Of a stretch of 64,000 nt of DNA, positions 7,057-14,442 are shown one piece after another (position 1 is the first letter of the stretch; the number at the start of each line of letters is the position of its first letter). The position numbers and the translations under genes were made by a program. Source of the stretch: Campylobacter gracilis (GTDB lineage: Bacteria > Campylobacterota > Campylobacteria > Campylobacterales > Campylobacteraceae); the NCBI RefSeq assembly GCF_018374135.1, contig NZ_JAHAFS010000008.1:26797-90796 (forward strand), given 5' to 3'. The notes below the pieces were generated by a model. The model made no database searches, was not told the origin of the DNA, and saw only the letters and a program-made list of their open reading frames with translations.

Positions 7057-9027
7057 CTAAATTTCGGTTAAAATTTCGGCCAGCTTTTCGGAATTTACGC
7101 TGCCGATCTGGCGCAGGTTCGCAATCTCCGCGCCCTCTTTAAAAAACAGAATCGTAGGCGGACCGAATACGTTAAAATGCGCTTTTATCGCCCTATTTTG
7201 CTCGCTATCTTCGCTAAGATCGATCTTTAAAAGGCTAAATTTATCAAGCGCGCCGACAAGCGCAGGGTCTGCAAACGCCCGCTCGCTCTGCTCGCAATTT
7301 TTGCACCAGCTAGCCCAAAAATCGACTATAACGGGCTTTTTGGAATTTTCTATTTCGCCCTGCAGCTGCGCCAGATCGCGCACAAACGAAAAATGCGCGC
7401 CGCTAAAATTTTGAGCGCTAGAAATTTCGCCCGCTTGCAAGCCCTCGCCGCCCAAATCGCCCTCAAAATATCTCGCGTTTTGCGGAATTAGATTACCAAG
7501 CGGCCTGGAAAAATCTTTCGCACCGCTGGCAAAGCCCGCGAGTAGCAGCGCCGAATACAGCGCGATTACAAGAGCCAAAGCGCGCTTGATACTGCCCGCG
7601 CCGCCGTCAAACAGCCCCAAAAATCCTGCGAAGATCGCGCCTAAAACCGCGTAAATCAACAGGCTTAAATTTTCGCCGATGAGCGTACGCGAGATCCACA
7701 CCGCCGTAAAAAGCAGCAAAAAGCCAAAAATTTTAGGCACCGCCTCCATCCAAGCTCCGGGTCTCGGTAGCGCGCCGCCGAGGCCAACTACAAGCAGCAG
7801 CGCACCGCTTCCGAGCCCCAGCGCAAAAAGAGCCGCCGCACCCAGCAAGACGTCGCCGCTGCCCGCGATGTAAACGAGCGCGCCCGCAAGCGGAGCGGAG
7901 ATGCACGGCGATACGACGAGCGCCGAGATAAGCCCCATCGAAAAAACTCCGATCAGGCCGCCAGCATTTTCGCTTTTGCTATTTAAGAAGCTTTGAAAAC
8001 GCGCGGGCAGGCGAATCTCGTAAAATCCGAACATCGAAAGCGCAAGCGCGGCGAATATTAGCGAGGTTAGGATCAGTGCGGGCGGAGTTTGCAGCAAGCC
8101 TTGTAAATTTTGCCCGAAAACCGCCACAAAAGCCCCTAAAATCGCATACGAGCTCGCCATCCCAAAAATATACGCGAGGCTTACGGCGAGGCTTTTTTTT
8201 GCGCTCGGCTTCGAGGAAGTTTTCGCTACGATGATCGACGAGAGGATCGGGATGAGCGGATAGACGCAAGGGCTTAGCGAGAGTAGCACGCCATAGCCGA
8301 AAAACAGCGTGATTGCGGCAATGAAGCTCTTGCCGCCAAGAACGTTTAAAATTTTATCCTGCTCGGAGATGGAATTTGCGTGCGGATTTTTGTGCGTGGA
8401 AGCTTCGTCGGAATTTAAAGCAGCGTTTTCAGCCGAGCTTGCCGCGGAATTTCCCGCCGCATGCGAGTTTGTCTCAGGATTTGCCTCTTCGCCCGAAGCT
8501 AAGGTATTGCTTTTAAAATTTGAAGTCCCGCTCTGCGCGCTGTATGCGGCAGAAATCTGCGCGGAATTTACGCCGCTTCGGTATTTTTTCAGCTCGGAGT
8601 TTGAAATTTTGCTGATCTGATAGCCCTCCACCACGCGCTTGAAGTTGAAGCCGAACTGCTGCGGCTGGTAGCAAAAGCCCGATTTCGTGCAGCCCAAAAA
8701 ATCGCCGTTAAGCACGAAATCATCGCTATCTGCGGCATTTGCAAGCACGAGGCCTAAAGGCACGGCGATGCTAAATTTGCCCTCATAAATTTTATAATCC
8801 TTGTATTCGGTCGCGGCGGGCAGATTTATTAAATTTGTGACCTCCGCGCCGCCGATGAAAATTTTTATCTCGTTTTGATAGAGATAGACCCCGTCCGCGA
8901 TATCAAAGCCTAGCGTTACGCTATCGCTTTGCGCCGTCGCGTTAAGCTTGAACGCATCAGAGGGTTTCAGGGGCTCGGCGCCCAAGCCTAAAAGAAAAAA
9001 CGCTGCCAAAATAAGTGATCTGATCAA
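7057..9027 (-). CDS. dsbD: Thiol:disulfide interchange protein DsbD
   Basis: A 656-residue inner-membrane protein that carries electrons from cytoplasmic thioredoxin to the periplasm. In order: signal peptide (~1-17); periplasmic alpha domain with the CTKSGFC pair (Cys113/Cys119); a low-complexity Asn/Ser/Ala linker (~150-222); eight or so membrane spans with the buried cysteines in LSPCVYPL and VVSPCISAP; and a C-terminal thioredoxin-like gamma domain with WASWCKNCEQS. The start is TTG 9027, preceded by AAAAGGATAAAAT. The linker between the alpha and membrane domains is longer than usual and is one of the RAATTY-rich inserts. Confidence 0.92.
   Translation of the reverse strand: MIRSLILAAFFLLGLGAEPLKPSDAFKLNATAQSDSVTLGFDIADGVYLYQNEIKIFIGGAEVTNLINLPAATEYKDYKIYEGKFSIAVPLGLVLANAADSDDFVLNGDFLGCTKSGFCYQPQQFGFNFKRVVEGYQISKISNSELKKYRSGVNSAQISAAYSAQSGTSNFKSNTLASGEEANPETNSHAAGNSAASSAENAALNSDEASTHKNPHANSISEQDKILNVLGGKSFIAAITLFFGYGVLLSLSPCVYPLIPILSSIIVAKTSSKPSAKKSLAVSLAYIFGMASSYAILGAFVAVFGQNLQGLLQTPPALILTSLIFAALALSMFGFYEIRLPARFQSFLNSKSENAGGLIGVFSMGLISALVVSPCISAPLAGALVYIAGSGDVLLGAAALFALGLGSGALLLVVGLGGALPRPGAWMEAVPKIFGFLLLFTAVWISRTLIGENLSLLIYAVLGAIFAGFLGLFDGGAGSIKRALALVIALYSALLLAGFASGAKDFSRPLGNLIPQNARYFEGDLGGEGLQAGEISSAQNFSGAHFSFVRDLAQLQGEIENSKKPVIVDFWASWCKNCEQSERAFADPALVGALDKFSLLKIDLSEDSEQNRAIKAHFNVFGPPTILFFKEGAEIANLRQIGSVNSEKLAEILTEI
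8362..8580 (-). repeat. In-frame RAATTY tract: DsbD linker
   Basis: Encodes a Ser/Ala/Asn linker (units NSAQ, NFKSN, GNSA, NAALNS) between the periplasmic alpha domain and the membrane core of DsbD. Codons around GAATTT, AAATTT and AAATTC produce the Asn-Ser/Asn-Phe pairs. The opposite strand is open here too (8309-8620). Confidence 0.65.
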
Positions 9028-9135
9028 ATTTTATCCTTTTAAATTTTTTCCTACATTCTAACGTAATAAGTATGAATTTATAGTGTAATCTAAAGAACTT
9101 TTTTGTAAAATTCCTTAAAATTTTTAGGAGGCGAT

Positions 9136-10038
9136 ATGAGCAAAGAGATCAAAACCGAAACGGGCGAAATAGCGCTGAAAGAGATAGAATTTAAAAGCTC
9201 AAAGTACGAAAAAATCTCGTTCAAAGACTACGAAACCCTGCTTGAGAGATACCAGATCGAGCTTTTGAAGCTGCAAAAATTCGTAAAGGAAAAAGGCTTA
9301 AAAATTTTGATTTTGATGGAGGGGCGCGACGCGGCGGGCAAAGGCGGCACGATCAAGCGCTTAACCGAGCATCTAAACCCACGCGGATGCCGCATCGTAG
9401 CGCTCGAAAAACCGAGCAACGTCGAAAAGACGCAGTGGTACTTCCAGCGCTACGTCGCGCACCTACCAAGCGGCGGCGAGATTGCGATCTTTGACCGCAG
9501 CTGGTACAACCGCGCGATGGTCGAGCCAGTGATGGGCTTTTGCACCCACGCCGAACATAAAGATTTCCTACGTCAAGTGCCTAAATTTGAGGAGCTTTTG
9601 GTAAGTGCGGGGATAATTTTGTTTAAATTTTACTTTTCGGTCTCCAAAGAGGAGCAAAAAAGGCGCTTCGAATCGCGCCGCACCGACCCGCTGAAGCAGT
9701 ATAAACTCTCGCCGGTGGATGCGAGATCGCAGGAGCTGTGGAATCAATACACGCTCGCAAAATACTCGATGCTGCTCGCTTCAAATACCGAATTTGCGCC
9801 GTGGACGATCCTTGATAGCAACGACAAAAAGATTGCGCGGCTAAACGCCTTCCGCTGCATACTCTCGCGCATAGACTATCCCGAAAAGATCGATGCGAAG
9901 GAGCTTGCGGTGGATCCAAACCTCGTGCGAAACGGCGCCAGGGAGATAGTCCTAATGGAGGATAGCCAAAAAAGCGAGGCTTGGCGCAAGCTGGAAAGCC
10001 CCTCCCGCAAGAACAAGAAGGATAAGAAAAAGGGTTGA
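9136..10038 (+). CDS. ppk2: Polyphosphate kinase 2 (PPK2)
   Basis: A 300-residue PPK2 enzyme that transfers phosphate between polyphosphate and nucleoside (di)phosphates. The Walker A loop GRDAAGKGGTIK is at residues ~62-73, the Walker B/lid region FDRSWYNRAMVEPVMGF at ~119-135, and the lid helix with FESRRTDPLKQYKLSP follows. AGGAGG precedes ATG 9136 by five bases, a strong RBS. It is the only plus-strand gene in the first 21 kb and is divergent from dsbD. The C-terminus is Lys-rich. The single-domain length fits class I PPK2. Confidence 0.93.
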   Translation: MSKEIKTETGEIALKEIEFKSSKYEKISFKDYETLLERYQIELLKLQKFVKEKGLKILILMEGRDAAGKGGTIKRLTEHLNPRGCRIVALEKPSNVEKTQWYFQRYVAHLPSGGEIAIFDRSWYNRAMVEPVMGFCTHAEHKDFLRQVPKFEELLVSAGIILFKFYFSVSKEEQKRRFESRRTDPLKQYKLSPVDARSQELWNQYTLAKYSMLLASNTEFAPWTILDSNDKKIARLNAFRCILSRIDYPEKIDAKELAVDPNLVRNGAREIVLMEDSQKSEAWRKLESPSRKNKKDKKKG

Positions 10039-10159
10039 ATCTTGCCAATGAAGATTACCCACTAAGAATTGCTAGGGAGGCTTGCTAGGAATTGCTCATT
10101 AGGAATTATTTTCTAATAATAGAAATGCATTGAATTCTATGATTGTGACCTCAAGATCT
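10039..10159 (+). other. AT-rich DNA between ppk2 and the CRISPR relic
   Basis: No gene seen. Contains short imperfect repeats of TAGGAATT (around 10087 and 10100) and would occupy the leader side of the array if the orientation given for the CRISPR relic is right. Confidence 0.4.
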
Positions 10160-10469
10160 TTGGGATTCTATCCAATTGGGAATTGTAACATGAACATGTT
10201 GTATTCTTAAACCGCTTGAGAAATGCAGAATCTATCCTGTTGGGAATTGAAACTCAGACGCTCGCACGGATTTAATAAGGGCAATTCAGTAGAATTCCAT
10301 CCCGTTGGGAATTGAAACTCATCAATAAAGGCGCTTTTTATAGGGATTTGGTGCGTAGATTTCCATCCCATTGAGAATTGAAACTATCGACGGTGAGCCT
10401 ATTAAGGTTTACGCGATACGCCTTTTGTGGCAGAAATGGATAGAATTCTCATCTCGCTATAAATTAAAA
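10160..10469 (+). CRISPR. Degenerate CRISPR array, about five repeats, no adjacent intact cas genes
   Basis: Four ~30-base repeats end at 10189, 10253, 10318 and 10384, spaced 64, 65 and 66 bases apart. A fifth, badly degraded copy lies at ~10439-10469 after a longer gap. The best copies (10289-10318 and 10355-10384) share the form GTAGATTCCATCCC..GGAATTGAAAC with few differences. The 3' end ATTGAAAC is typical of type I-B/III repeats in this orientation. The three regular spacers are 35-36 bases long and unrelated to each other. Repeat divergence (about 8 of 30 differences between the first copy and the third) indicates an inactive, decaying array. No intact cas operon is visible; a possible cas6 remnant lies at 12015-12224. 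Confidence 0.72.
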
Positions 10470-10980
10470 AGATTAGTTGTGACTGGGATATGATACAATA
10501 TGGGGCACTTATATGAAATTTCATTCGGTTTCAATTCGCCTACTAAATATGTTAAATTTATGGGTTACTAATGAAATTTTGGAGTTACTCACAAATTAAA
10601 ATTTTAACGAACTGTATATTTGCCGCAATATAAATAGATTTAAATGCAACTCATTTAGTAGCAAATTCCAAAATATTTGTAAAAATGCACGCTAGGTATC
10701 TTAAAAGCTAGGTTGAAGAAGGAAATCTGCATTAATTTTAATTAAATTTACGCTACAAATTTAAGATCATGTGCCAAAGTTAGAATTTAAAATTAAATTA
10801 GATGATACCGAAGAGGCAGAAAGATGGAAAAATTTTTATAAAGCAGAATTTGCTAGCATCCTCTGAAACTACAAAACAAAGAATATCGGCGTGGTCGTCA
10901 TAAAAAGGAAAAATCATCTAAATTTAATGGATATTACCGCCTTTGTCACATAAAGTATAATAAATAAATGCCTCCGTCAA
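10470..10980. other. AT-rich intergenic remnant region
   Basis: No gene of normal size. A GTG-started frame of about 32 codons begins at 10771 (VPKLEFKIKLDDTEEAERW...) without a convincing RBS, and another frame just downstream also reads like eroded coding sequence. I could not identify either. The composition is clearly more AT-rich than the flanking housekeeping genes. Confidence 0.4.
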
Positions 10981-11115
10981 TTATTTTTTAAAATTTTTAA
11001 AAAATTTCTTCAAAAGCGCCTTGTAAAAGATCGCGAATTTCGACTCTTTTTTCTCATAAATCACGCGAAAGACGCCCTGCAGATCCAGCTTTTCTTGCAA
11101 AGTAATGTTTTGCAC
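10981..11115 (-). CDS. 44-residue basic protein downstream of the HTH regulator
   Basis: A GTG-started frame (11115) beginning VQNITLQEKLDLQGVFRVIYEKK and ending in a Lys/Phe-rich tail. GGAG lies nine bases upstream of the GTG, inside the last codons of the HTH regulator gene, whose stop is only one base before this start. The close spacing, RBS and good codon use support a coupled two-gene unit. No function recognised; a partner of the regulator, as in small toxin-antitoxin or prophage-type regulator pairs, is possible. Confidence 0.55.
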   Translation of the reverse strand: MQNITLQEKLDLQGVFRVIYEKKESKFAIFYKALLKKFFKNFKK

Positions 11116-11116
11116 C

Positions 11117-11362
11117 CTACTCTCCTATAAGTTTTTTTATCTTATGCAGCACAAACGCAGCGTCGTCGCTATCGAGCTCGCACAACATCTGGCATATCGC
11201 GGTCGCTGCCTGCGGCTTGGTTGTGCCCAAACGCCAGTCCTGATACGTCCGCATCGACACGCCTAACCTCTGCGCCATCGCGGCGTGCGAGATCTTTTTG
11301 CCGTTGTTTTTAGCTTCGACGGCATTGTGCAAAATGTTGAATATATCGCTCGTTTCTAACAT
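11117..11362 (-). CDS. Small helix-turn-helix (XRE-type) regulator
   Basis: An 81-residue protein with a Cro/CI-type HTH in the middle: KISHAAMAQRLGVSMRTYQDWRLG (given in part; helix 2 is SHAAMAQRLG and the recognition helix is SMRTYQDWRL). The ATG at 11362 is immediately preceded by TATAATTTTC, so the -10 element (11369-11374) sits where an RBS would normally be. The transcript may begin at or next to the ATG (leaderless). A TTG at 11375 would lie inside the -10 box and is less likely. It lies in the AT-rich accessory stretch and is followed by a coupled 44-residue gene. Targets unknown. Confidence 0.75.
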   Translation of the reverse strand: MLETSDIFNILHNAVEAKNNGKKISHAAMAQRLGVSMRTYQDWRLGTTKPQAATAICQMLCELDSDDAAFVLHKIKKLIGE

Positions 11363-11368
11363 ATGAAA

Positions 11369-11374
11369 ATTATA
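11369..11374 (-). promoter_or_regulatory. -10 element (TATAAT) directly upstream of the HTH gene ATG
   Basis: A perfect TATAAT on the minus strand ends seven bases before the ATG at 11362, which predicts a leaderless or nearly leaderless message. A second GTATAATT copy lies about 22 bases further upstream. Confidence 0.5.
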
Positions 11375-11411
11375 CAAATTTATTCGTTAATTATACATAA
11401 AATCGTATAAA

Positions 11412-11435
11412 ATGAATAAAAATCGTGTTATTCAT
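11412..11435. promoter_or_regulatory. Inverted repeat ATGAATAA-N8-TTATTCAT upstream of the HTH gene
   Basis: Perfect 8-base arms (11412-11419 and 11428-11435) with an 8-base spacer, about 40 bases upstream of the -10 box of the small regulator gene. The position and dyad form fit an operator for an XRE-type dimer, possibly autoregulation. The arms are AT-rich, so chance is possible. Confidence 0.4.
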
Positions 11436-12014
11436 AAGTAAAAATAGCAAAACACTTCGTTTATCCGTGCGAATTATACAGAATACTGCATAAAATAAAC
11501 ATAAAATTTTATAAAATTACGTAGAAAAAGCAAAAAGCTTTATGATCTTACACGAGTTAGCGCTTTATCAAGAGAATTGCACCTAAATTTAAAACTACAG
11601 CGACTAAAAAATACAAAAGCCATTCCAGCGTAAGACAAAAGTAGCAACCGAATTTATGCAGAATTTTTAAAAATTTCGGTGCTTAAATTTTTATAGCAAT
11701 AGTCAAGACGTAAAATCAATATTGCAAGAATCAAAAAATTTTGCATAGCTCAACTCGTACTTTGACTATTTTAAAATTTACAGAAATTGTCGCATAGAAT
11801 TTAACTCATAAAAATTCTTGATCATTTAGAACTTGAAAAGCGAAAATCGCAAAACTTATCTAGCGAGACTATTACACTGCAAAACAAATGATCTGAAAAG
11901 TTTTATAATTTATTTCAAGTTGTAAGTGTTCTGGAATATTTAGATAATAAAAATTTAGCATAGTGGAGTATTAATGAATAAAAGTTAAATTGACATAAAA
12001 TAAATCTTTAATAA
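11436..12014. other. AT-rich intergenic region without intact gene
   Basis: About 580 bases with frequent stops in all frames. Short open stubs (for example ATG at 11541, MILHELALYQENCT) look like decay products but cannot be assigned. Together with 10039-11435 it forms a low-GC island between the ppk2 and glyS genes. Confidence 0.4.
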
Positions 12015-12224
12015 TCAAACCCAATCAAATCGCACGCGCAAATCCTCTCCTCGCAAGATAAAATCAAACACCGTGCGTTTAAAAATTTTACCGCTTGATT
12101 CGTGCCTGTATCCTACGTGCTCTGAAGCAGGCAGGTAGCGATAAAGAAAGCCCTGAATCAGCTGCGAGAGAAATTTTGAGATTTTTAGATTTTTAGTTGG
12201 TAATTTTGCGTTGATGATTAGCAT
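12015..12224 (-). pseudogene. Possible N-terminal remnant of a Cas6-type CRISPR endoribonuclease
   Basis: A 69-residue frame from ATG 12224 (strong RBS AAAGGAG six bases upstream). It reads MLIINAKLPTKNLKISK, then QLIQGFLYRYLP, then GYRHESSGKIFKRTVFDF. The pattern of a first strand, then a helix ending GFLYRYL, then a His-containing loop, then a [KR]xFxxxxFxF strand resembles the first half of the N-terminal RRM-like domain of Cas6. It stops at 12015, far short of the ~230 residues of Cas6, and what follows is eroded AT-rich DNA. The nearby degenerate CRISPR array makes a decayed cas locus plausible. I am not certain: a short unrelated protein remains possible. Confidence 0.42.
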
Positions 12225-12252
12225 TTGCGCTCCTTTGCGCGGTAAAATTTTG

Positions 12253-12276
12253 CCCAAGGTTCGCGCAAACCTTGGG
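12253..12276. terminator. Hairpin downstream of glyS
   Basis: Perfect 9-base stem CCCAAGGTT / AACCTTGGG with a 6-base loop (CGCGCA), 20 bases after the glyS stop on the minus strand. The following minus-strand run CAAAATTTTA is only moderately T-rich, so termination is likely but may be partial. Confidence 0.5.
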
Positions 12277-12296
12277 TGAATGAGCTCTAAGCGGTA

Positions 12297-14324
12297 TTAA
12301 AATCCTATCTCTTTGATATCGGCAAACTGCAAAAACGCACGATAAATTTGCCCGATATTTGCGATACGATTTGCGCGTATCGCGGCATCCTGGACGTTTA
12401 TCATCACGTTATCGAAAAAATCATCAATCACGCCTTTAAGCCCAAATAGTGAGCGCAGATACCCACTCACGTCGTTTCCGTTGAGCTTAATCGCCCTGAA
12501 CGCCGCATTTAGCGCACGCTCAGCGTCGTGTTCGAATAGGTTTTCGTCCACCGCGCCTATTTTTTCGTCCTTGATGATATTGGCTAGGCGCTTAAAGGTC
12601 GCAAAATTTTCCCCGAAATCCGCTGCTGCTGCGATCTCGCCCAGCGCCTTTATGGCCTTGCTTAGTAGTAATAGATCGTTTTCGCCGCTTGCGATGCACG
12701 CCTTAATCACGGACGGATTTATCTCGTCAAAAATTCCGTATAACCTATCTTTTATAAAATCCAGCAGCTTAGAAATGTCAAATTTCTTATAATTTGGCGC
12801 CAGCTTTTGCGCCAGCGCATTCGCATCAAAGCTCAATCTTTGATTTAGTAAAATTTTAATTAGCCCCGTAGCTGCGCGGCGAAGCGCATACGGATCTTTG
12901 TTACCGCTTGGAACTTTATTGATACTAAAAAGCCCCAGGAGTGTTTCAAATTTCATCGCCACAGCGATTACGCTACTAAATACACCGCTTGGCAGCTCGC
13001 TATCTTCGCCGCTAGGAAGATATTGCTCGCGTATCGCGCGGCATACATGCTCTGCTAGTCCAGCGTGTGCGGCATAGTAACTGCCCATAATGCCTTGAAG
13101 CTCGCTAAATTCGCCCACCATCGTGCTGCTAAGATCTGCTTTACTAAACATTACGGCATTTTCTATATCCAGCGCAAAATCCTTTTTACCGATCTCCGCC
13201 TCAATCTGCGTAGCATAATCCGCGCTCAATGCCCTTGCTACGGCTAGCTCGCGCACTTGCTTATCATAAACTGAGCCAAGAGCTTGCATATAGGAAATTT
13301 GCTTAAGTTTTTCAGGACTAAATTCCGCTTGCAAATCGCTCTTCCAAAAAAACATAGCATCGCTTAGGCGCGCGCGTAAAACTTTTTCATTGCCACGTAC
13401 CACTAGCTCGTCATCATCGGTGATCGCATTACTAACGACAACGAAGTGATTGCTTAGGCTTTTACTCTCGAAAACGGGAAAATAGCGCTGATTCTCTTTC
13501 ATCGAAGTGATAATAACCTCTTTTGGCACGCTTAAAAAATCTCGCTCAAAGCTGCCTAGCAGCGCAGTCGGATACTCGGTGATCGCCGTTACTTCATCCA
13601 GCAATGCAGGATCGACCTCGATCTTAAAGCCATGCTTTTTTTCGAGATTTGCAAACTCGCTTAGAATTTTATCCTTTCTTTTCTGCTCGCTTAAAATTAC
13701 GCCGTTACGCTCCAGCAGTGCGAAATAATCTGCGGCGTCTTTAAATTTAATCGCTTCGTAACCAAATTTTCGGTGCGGAAAAAATGCAGCCGCGCTTCGC
13801 ACGCCATAAATTTCAAAATCTACGTTTTGACCGCCCAAAACGCAAGCTATGCTTCTTATCGGACGGATAAACTCAAACTCGCCGCTACCCCAGCGCATCG
13901 CGCGTCCAAAATTTAGTGATCGCAAAAACTCCTCTATCATTTCGCCCAAAATTTCACGACTATCGCGCCCCTTTTGCACCGCAGCGTGGTAGAGTACCTC
14001 TTTGCCACCTATCTGCCGAAATTCCAGCTCGCTTTCGCTTATGCCGCATTTTTTAGCAAAACTTAGCGCTGCAGGGCTCCACGCGCCGTCTTTGAGCGCT
14101 ACGGATTTAGGTGCACCCGTGCTTACAATCTGTGCATCATCACCACGTTGCGGAAAATCCTCGTGAAATAGCACAAATCTACGCGGGCTAAATTCAAAGC
14201 GAAAGTCGCTATTTATGCGGTTGGCCTCAAGCACCGCGCGCCATTTTGACGCGATATTCGCACGCTCTTTTAAAAACGGGATCGCAGGCAGCTCCTCGAC
14301 CCCAATCTCAATGAGTAGTTCCAT
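12297..14324 (-). CDS. glyS: Glycyl-tRNA synthetase beta subunit
   Basis: A 675-residue beta chain of the heterotetrameric (alpha2beta2) glycyl-tRNA synthetase. The start MELLIEIGVEELPA matches the family N-terminus. Also visible are EYPTALLGSFERDFLSVPKE and the HD-like core region with KADLSSTMVGEFSELQG and NKVPSGNKDPYALRRAA, all hallmarks of GlyS. The C-terminal anticodon-binding helical region ends with an NRIANIGQIYRAF-type motif. The start overlaps a 44-residue membrane-protein gene upstream. The alpha subunit gene is not in the window. Confidence 0.97.
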   Translation of the reverse strand: MELLIEIGVEELPAIPFLKERANIASKWRAVLEANRINSDFRFEFSPRRFVLFHEDFPQRGDDAQIVSTGAPKSVALKDGAWSPAALSFAKKCGISESELEFRQIGGKEVLYHAAVQKGRDSREILGEMIEEFLRSLNFGRAMRWGSGEFEFIRPIRSIACVLGGQNVDFEIYGVRSAAAFFPHRKFGYEAIKFKDAADYFALLERNGVILSEQKRKDKILSEFANLEKKHGFKIEVDPALLDEVTAITEYPTALLGSFERDFLSVPKEVIITSMKENQRYFPVFESKSLSNHFVVVSNAITDDDELVVRGNEKVLRARLSDAMFFWKSDLQAEFSPEKLKQISYMQALGSVYDKQVRELAVARALSADYATQIEAEIGKKDFALDIENAVMFSKADLSSTMVGEFSELQGIMGSYYAAHAGLAEHVCRAIREQYLPSGEDSELPSGVFSSVIAVAMKFETLLGLFSINKVPSGNKDPYALRRAATGLIKILLNQRLSFDANALAQKLAPNYKKFDISKLLDFIKDRLYGIFDEINPSVIKACIASGENDLLLLSKAIKALGEIAAAADFGENFATFKRLANIIKDEKIGAVDENLFEHDAERALNAAFRAIKLNGNDVSGYLRSLFGLKGVIDDFFDNVMINVQDAAIRANRIANIGQIYRAFLQFADIKEIGF

Positions 14325-14442
14325 CTTTATCCTTTTTTCGTTGATTTCGTTTTTCGTTTTTCTCCATCATTTCGCGGTTAAATCCTACGATCATAAATAT
14401 CATAAAAAGCACGAAAAGTGCGGTTATAACGGCATGTATCAT
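14308..14442 (-). CDS. 44-residue single-span membrane protein between the EEP nuclease and glyS
   Basis: Frame starting MIHAVITALFVLFMIFMIVGF, one hydrophobic span, then a strongly charged tail (Lys/Arg/Asn/Glu). Its ATG overlaps the stop of the upstream nuclease gene as ATGA (14439-14442), and its 3' end overlaps the glyS start by 17 bases. The double overlap argues for real, coupled translation. Function unknown. Confidence 0.55.
   Translation of the reverse strand: MIHAVITALFVLFMIFMIVGFNREMMEKNEKRNQRKKDKDGTTH

Noticed and set aside
10771..10866. GTG-started 32-codon frame in the CRISPR island
   Set aside because: No RBS and it stops early; too short to assign. Mentioned only as debris.
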